A program made the translations under genes and the position numbers. Shown one piece after another: positions 60,238 through 64,000 of a stretch of DNA of 64,000 bases (position 1 is its first letter; the number at the start of each line of letters is the position of its first letter). The DNA comes from Aedoeadaptatus urinae (GTDB lineage Bacteria > Bacillota > Clostridia > Tissierellales > Peptoniphilaceae). The stretch is from contig NZ_LT707416.1 of assembly GCF_900155585.1 (NCBI RefSeq), positions 209,142 through 273,141 of the forward strand. The letters run 5' to 3'. The notes beneath the pieces were generated by a model. That model did not search any database. It saw nothing but the letters and a program-made list of their open reading frames with translations, and was not told the origin of the DNA.

Positions 60238-62079
60238 TTGCACAAAGAAATCAGATCCTTTACCGGACTCCGCGCCCTGGCTTTGTGGGGCGTGATCCTT
60301 TACCACCTTTATCCCCATAAAATCGGCGGCGGCTACTTAGGCGTCGTCATGTTTTTCCTGCTCTCGGGCTATCTGCTCATGAGCCAGCACCTGGCGAAAA
60401 AAAAGCCCGCGCCCTTTAAAAAATTCATCAAGCAGTACAAAAAGCTTACGCCGCCATTGGTCCTCGTCGTGACCGTGGTGCTCTTTATCTCCGCCGTGGC
60501 CTTTCAGGCGGAATTTCGCGACGTGGCCGCATCGGGGATCAGCGCCGTCTTCGGCGTGAACAACTGGCAACAGATTCTGCGGGGCTTTTCCTACTTCGAC
60601 CTCCACGGAAAATTTTTGCCCTTTACCCACTTCTGGGCCCTGTCGGCACAACTTCAGTTCTATCTTATCTGGGCCGTCATCAGAAGGATCTGCGGCAAGA
60701 ATCGCGGCAAGCTCACCCTGTCCTTGTTGGTCACCGGCGGCATCTCCCTTCTCTTAATGCCCCTTATGACCCCCTTCGTCAAAGACATCACCCGCGTCTA
60801 TTACGGCACGGACACCCGCTACTTCGCCTTTGCCATAGGCGCTTTGGCCGGGCTTATGGGCGAAAAGGGCAGCTTCAAGGGCAGTCAAAAGGCGAAAGCG
60901 CCCCAAGCAGCGGGGCTTCTGGCCGCCATGCTCATCTGCTTCGTCGTCTTTAAAAGCGGCGGCTTCCTCTACTACGGCGGCATGGCCCTCTTTTCCGTCC
61001 TCGGCGCGGCCCTCCTGCTCTTCACGGCAAAAGACGACAATATCGCCGCCAAAGCCTTGGGCAATCCCGTGCTAAACTATTTCGGCAAGCGCAGTTACGA
61101 ACTTTACCTGTGGCAATACCCGGTGATGCTCGTCTTTCAACAGGCCTTCTCCCACAGTGAGCTGCCCTACTTCGCCGTGGTCCTCATTCAACTGCCCGTG
61201 CTCTTCCTCTTAGGGGAAGGCACCTACCGCCTCTTCAAGCATCCGATAAAGAAGAAGCGTGCCCTGAGGATTTCCGCCGCGGCCCTTGCGGTAATGACCC
61301 TGATCGGCTCCGCGGCCTTCAGTCCGAAGCGCATCGCCGCCAAGGAAAAGGCCGAGGCAAAGCGAATCGAAGCGAAGCAGAAGGCCGAGGCCAAGGCCAA
61401 AGAGCCGGAGCCCGTGGACGACGAAAACCTCTCCGAGGAAATCAGAGAAATCAATCGCCGCTGGCCTCAGGTGGCTCTCGGCGAAAAGGACATAAACGCC
61501 CTGGCCGAGCAGGACGGGCTCATGATCGGCGACAGCTTGACGGAAATGGAGGCGGAATACATTAAAATGCTCCTGCCGAAATTTACCGTGGACGGCAAGA
61601 AGAACCGCCAAATGGTGAAAGGCCAAGAGGTCTTAGAAAGCCACGACCTCAGTGCCCTCTCACCCGATGCCCCCATCGTCATTCAACTGGGCACCAATTA
61701 CGACTTTAATGCGAAGGTGCTGGACGAGCTCATCGCTGCCACAGGCAAGCACCCGGTGTACCTGGTCAACACCGTCATGCCTGATCCCTGGGAAGAGCCG
61801 GTGAATCAAAAGCTCGCCGCCGCCGCCAAGGCGTCGAAGCGGGTGCACCTTATCGACTGGCACAAAATCGCCAAAGAAGAAGACGAGATCTTTATTTCCG
61901 ACCACACCCACCCGAAAAACCTGGGCCTCTACCTCTTCCCTCAAGTGGTGGCCAAGGGCATTATGCCCTCGGTGAAGCCGGTGAAGGCGAAGCCAAGGAG
62001 CGAGGAGAAAGACGTCAATCAGAAAACGATGAAAGACAATAAAGCCGAGGCAACAGACGAAAAGAGAGAGACTGAATAA
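60238..62079 (+). CDS. OatA-type peptidoglycan O-acetyltransferase (acyltransferase-3 plus SGNH)
   Basis: A 613-residue protein. The N-terminal half is an acyltransferase-3 membrane domain of about 10-11 helices starting RSFTGLRALALWGVILYHLY. The extracellular C-terminal half is an SGNH domain with GDSLTE (Ser433) and DHTHPK (Asp555, His558). OatA adds O-acetyl to MurNAc and protects from lysozyme; other glycans are possible. The start is TTG 60238 behind AGGAGG. The linker is Lys/Glu/Ala rich. Confidence 0.88.
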   Translation: MHKEIRSFTGLRALALWGVILYHLYPHKIGGGYLGVVMFFLLSGYLLMSQHLAKKKPAPFKKFIKQYKKLTPPLVLVVTVVLFISAVAFQAEFRDVAASGISAVFGVNNWQQILRGFSYFDLHGKFLPFTHFWALSAQLQFYLIWAVIRRICGKNRGKLTLSLLVTGGISLLLMPLMTPFVKDITRVYYGTDTRYFAFAIGALAGLMGEKGSFKGSQKAKAPQAAGLLAAMLICFVVFKSGGFLYYGGMALFSVLGAALLLFTAKDDNIAAKALGNPVLNYFGKRSYELYLWQYPVMLVFQQAFSHSELPYFAVVLIQLPVLFLLGEGTYRLFKHPIKKKRALRISAAALAVMTLIGSAAFSPKRIAAKEKAEAKRIEAKQKAEAKAKEPEPVDDENLSEEIREINRRWPQVALGEKDINALAEQDGLMIGDSLTEMEAEYIKMLLPKFTVDGKKNRQMVKGQEVLESHDLSALSPDAPIVIQLGTNYDFNAKVLDELIAATGKHPVYLVNTVMPDPWEEPVNQKLAAAAKASKRVHLIDWHKIAKEEDEIFISDHTHPKNLGLYLFPQVVAKGIMPSVKPVKAKPRSEEKDVNQKTMKDNKAEATDEKRETE

Positions 62080-62167
62080 TATATTTTTCTCCCGTATTTC
62101 TTGCGCCGGAGGGCGCGCCGGGTGTATAGTGTTTTTCATCTTGCAATAACGAAAGGGGAAAATAACT

Positions 62168-63241
62168 ATGTATATGCCGAATTACCACCTGTCGAAGGAC
62201 GGTTACGACGAATTGCCCGAGGTGCTGGCTTCGAGAGGCTTTAAAAAAGCCGTCCTCGTCGGCGGAAAGCGCGCCCTGGATGCCGCCTCGGGAAAAATAA
62301 AAGAAGCCCTCAAGGGCACCGATACGACCATCACCGGCACCTTTGTCTACGGCGTGGAGTGCACCGACGCAAACATCGAACGACTGATGAAAGAGCCCGC
62401 CGTTCAAGAGGCCGATATTATCTTCGGCATCGGCGGGGGCAAGGCCCTGGACACGGCGAAGGTGCTGTCCCTGCGCATGGACAAGCCCGCCTTTTCCTTT
62501 CCCACCATCTGCTCCAACTGTGCGGCCATGACCGCCATCGCCGTCGTCTATCACGAGGACGGCCGGGTGCGGGGCTACGAATTTCCCAAGTCTCCCTCGG
62601 ACATCTTTATCGACCTGAAAATCATCGCCGAAGCGCCTGAAATCTATTTCTGGGCCGGCATCGGCGACGGCATCAGTAAGCAGGCGGAGGTTCTTTCCGC
62701 ATCGCAAGGCGACGACCTGAGCCACATGGCCCGCCTGGGCGTGGGCATTGCCAAAACCTGCGAAGAGCCATTCCTGAAGTGGGGCAAGGAGGGCCTGGAG
62801 GATGTAAAGCACAACCGCGTCTCCCGCGCCGTGGAAGAAATCGCCCTGGACGTCTTGGTCTCCACGGGTTACGTGAGCAATCTCACCAATCAGCCGGATT
62901 TCTACTACAATTCCTACATCGCCCACATCTTCTTCGACGCCGCCTGTTTGATCCCGAGAGAAGGCAATTACCTTCACGGCGAAGTGGTCTCCTTCGGCGT
63001 CATGGTGCTCCACGCCTACGACGGCAACGAGGCGGAGCTGAAAAAAATCGCCCGCTTCAACCAATCCATCGGCCTGCCCATTACCCTGGAGGACGTGGGA
63101 CTTACCGCCGACGACCTGGACGAAATGATGACCTTCGTTCCGGAAACCACGGAGTACAAGAGGGCAAGCAAAGATATTTCCGCAGAAAAAATAAAAGCCG
63201 CCGCCTTAATGGCAGACGCCTATGGCCGCAGCTTAAAATAA
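62168..63241 (+). CDS. Iron-containing alcohol dehydrogenase family protein (glycerol dehydrogenase-like)
   Basis: A 357-residue dehydrogenase: NAD-binding GIGGGKALDTAK (about residue 94) and metal-binding regions, including CLIPREGNYLHGEVVSFGVM with its histidine. The pattern is that of the GldA/HcxA branch, which reduce or oxidise small hydroxy compounds. The substrate is not readable. Start ATG 62168 behind AAAGGGG; ATG 62174 is an alternative. A terminator follows. Confidence 0.87.
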   Translation: MYMPNYHLSKDGYDELPEVLASRGFKKAVLVGGKRALDAASGKIKEALKGTDTTITGTFVYGVECTDANIERLMKEPAVQEADIIFGIGGGKALDTAKVLSLRMDKPAFSFPTICSNCAAMTAIAVVYHEDGRVRGYEFPKSPSDIFIDLKIIAEAPEIYFWAGIGDGISKQAEVLSASQGDDLSHMARLGVGIAKTCEEPFLKWGKEGLEDVKHNRVSRAVEEIALDVLVSTGYVSNLTNQPDFYYNSYIAHIFFDAACLIPREGNYLHGEVVSFGVMVLHAYDGNEAELKKIARFNQSIGLPITLEDVGLTADDLDEMMTFVPETTEYKRASKDISAEKIKAAALMADAYGRSLK

Positions 63242-63250
63242 GCGCAAAAA

Positions 63251-63277
63251 AACCCTGTTCGCAAACAGGGTTTTTTT
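63251..63277 (+). terminator. Terminator after the dehydrogenase gene
   Basis: AACCCTGTT (63251-63259) and AACAGGGTT (63264-63272), followed by seven Ts. Confidence 0.92.
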
Positions 63278-63281
63278 CATG

Positions 63282-63368
63282 CCGGGCTTTTTCGCCGTAG
63301 GTCATGATTGCACTGCTAAAAGGCGTTTGTGGGTGGTACAACGATCTATCCGTTTCGAAAAAGCCCGG
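63282..63368. repeat. Perfect 13-bp inverted repeat around a 61-bp spacer
   Basis: CCGGGCTTTTTCG (63282-63294) and CGAAAAAGCCCGG (63356-63368). The spacer contains AAAGGCGTTTGTGGGTGG, and a near copy AAAGCGTTTTGTGGGTGG occurs near 63422-63439. No gene is visible. Role unknown; small mobile relic or large hairpin. Confidence 0.7.
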
Positions 63369-63382
63369 TGTGCAGCACATCC

Positions 63383-63412
63383 CAATAAAAATCGGAACCC
63401 GTAAGGGTTCCG
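63383..63412 (-). terminator. Leftward terminator behind the second IS element
   Basis: CGGAACCC (63393-63400) and GGGTTCCG (63405-63412), with ATTTTTATT after it on the minus strand. It would stop transcription leaving the transposase gene. Confidence 0.65.
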
Positions 63413-63477
63413 CACATATAAAAAGCGTTTTGTGGGTGGATGGGGATGGGGCCCCGGGGAAGGGGCAGAGGGCGAAT

Positions 63478-64000
63478 TAAGGCGGACCCGCTTCTTTGGA
63501 CACGTCAACCCCTATGCGTGGAGTAGTGTGGAGCCGTATTCGTATGGCGTCATATCGCCGAGGCCTTCTTGGTATCGGCGGTAGCGGTAGTAGTTTATGT
63601 AGTCGCTGACTGCGGCTTCGATCTCTTGGTCGTCGGCGTTTTCGTCGAACGGGACTTCTTGTTTCATTTTGCCGAAGAAGGATTCGCAGGGTGCATTGTC
63701 CCAGCAGTTGCCTTTTCTTGACATGGATTGGATGAGGCCCATGGATTGGACGGTGTCCCGGAATTTTTTTGCTGTGTAGTGAACGCCTTGATCGGAGTGG
63801 ATGATGGCGTTTTGGTTGTAGCCGCAGGTGTTGAGTTGTTCGAGGGTTTCGAGGACGAAGTCGAGGCTGTAGCTTGTACTGGTTTTGTAGGCGACGGGTT
63901 CGTTGGTTTGGGCGTCGATGATGACGGAGACGTAGGAGAAGTGGCCTTGGTGTTTGATGTAGGTGATGTCGGTGAGGAAGAGTTTTCTTGCTTTGCCGGG
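63478..64000 (-). mobile_element. IS3-family element, 3' part only; continues past the window
   Basis: Its right end is placed at 63478: TAAGGCGGACCCGCTTCTTT then GGAC (63478-63501) resembles the 24-base terminal pattern of the other IS in the window (GACCC, 7-8 bases, TTGGAC-like). The coding part starts outside the window. Confidence 0.7.
63512..64000 (-). CDS. IS3-family transposase OrfB, 3' part
   Basis: At least 162 residues of a DDE transposase: LFLTDITYIKHQGHFSYVSV with the first Asp, IIHSDQGVHYTAKKF with the second, and SMSRKGNCWDNAPCESFFGK with the Glu, ending in YEYGSTLLHA. It is a different element from the one at 54391 (the signature and ends differ). The N-terminal part and orfA lie beyond base 64000. 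Confidence 0.92.
   Translation of the reverse strand, partial: PGKARKLFLTDITYIKHQGHFSYVSVIIDAQTNEPVAYKTSTSYSLDFVLETLEQLNTCGYNQNAIIHSDQGVHYTAKKFRDTVQSMGLIQSMSRKGNCWDNAPCESFFGKMKQEVPFDENADDQEIEAAVSDYINYYRYRRYQEGLGDMTPYEYGSTLLHA

Noticed and set aside
1..64000. CRISPR array, prophage or restriction-modification system
   Set aside because: I saw no regularly spaced direct repeats, phage structural genes or methylase/endonuclease pairs. The only mobile DNA is the IS elements and one relic.

Overview
The window is a chromosome segment around the replication origin of a Gram-positive bacterium (Bacillota). The gene order rsmG-mnmG-mnmE-jag-yidC-yidD-rnpA-rpmH (minus strand) facing dnaA-dnaN-S4 protein-recF-gyrB-gyrA (plus strand) is the classic Firmicute origin neighbourhood. 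There are no respiratory genes. An adenosylcobalamin-dependent (class II) ribonucleotide reductase, ferredoxin-type redox proteins, an ArsS-like radical SAM enzyme and many Na+-coupled transporters fit an anaerobic, probably asaccharolytic coccus or clostridial relative. A Peptoniphilaceae/Tissierellia member with unusually balanced base composition is my guess; the taxon is inference only.

Layout. 1-6.7 kb: leftward tRNA-modification, membrane-insertase and RNase P genes, with a perfect 16-bp parS site inside a membrane-protein gene at the left edge. 6.7-15.5 kb: a bipartite origin (DnaA boxes on both sides of dnaA, with DnaA-trio-like triplets just before dnaN) and the replication genes. 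15.5-17.6 kb: a SpoIIA/Rsb-like operon (STAS antagonist, degenerate anti-sigma factor, sigma factor). 17.7-23.7 kb: tRNA-Arg, a MarR regulator, a membrane redox module (TlpA-like lipoprotein, 49-residue CXXC protein, polyferredoxin) followed by a two-component system, and an ArsS-like radical SAM protein. 23.8-29.8 kb: an old IS end, then a five-gene Dlt-like operon (adenylation enzyme, GNAT, carrier protein, MBOAT, SGNH-NodB fusion); this is the most unusual system in the window. 29.8-38.2 kb: housekeeping and repair genes (HAD phosphatase, dinB, thioesterases, EamA exporter, AlkD-like, cysteine desulfurase, mnmA). 38.3-43.8 kb: three cation-coupled transporters and a glucosaminidase. 43.8-47.4 kb: class II RNR with a pair of NrdR boxes, and an M23 endopeptidase. 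47.5-54.4 kb: tRNA-Ser, ATP-grasp protein, tpx, rlmH, small proteins, nitroreductase, an MFS transporter behind a structured terminating leader, and an FAD oxidoreductase. 54.4-55.9 kb: a complete IS150-group element inserted exactly in the loop of a terminator. 56-59 kb: zinc uptake (zur, znuA, znuC, znuB). 59-63.3 kb: DegV, an OatA-type O-acetyltransferase and an Fe-type dehydrogenase. 63.5-64 kb: the 3' part of a second IS3-family element that runs off the window.

How genes work together: the origin block combines DnaA loading, clamp, gyrase and segregation (parS). The cysteine desulfurase supplies sulfur to MnmA, while MnmE/MnmG modify the same wobble uridine. The Dlt-like operon and OatA both decorate cell-envelope polymers. 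Zur and ZnuABC form a zinc homeostasis circuit. All assignments come from reading motifs and gene order; no database search was possible.
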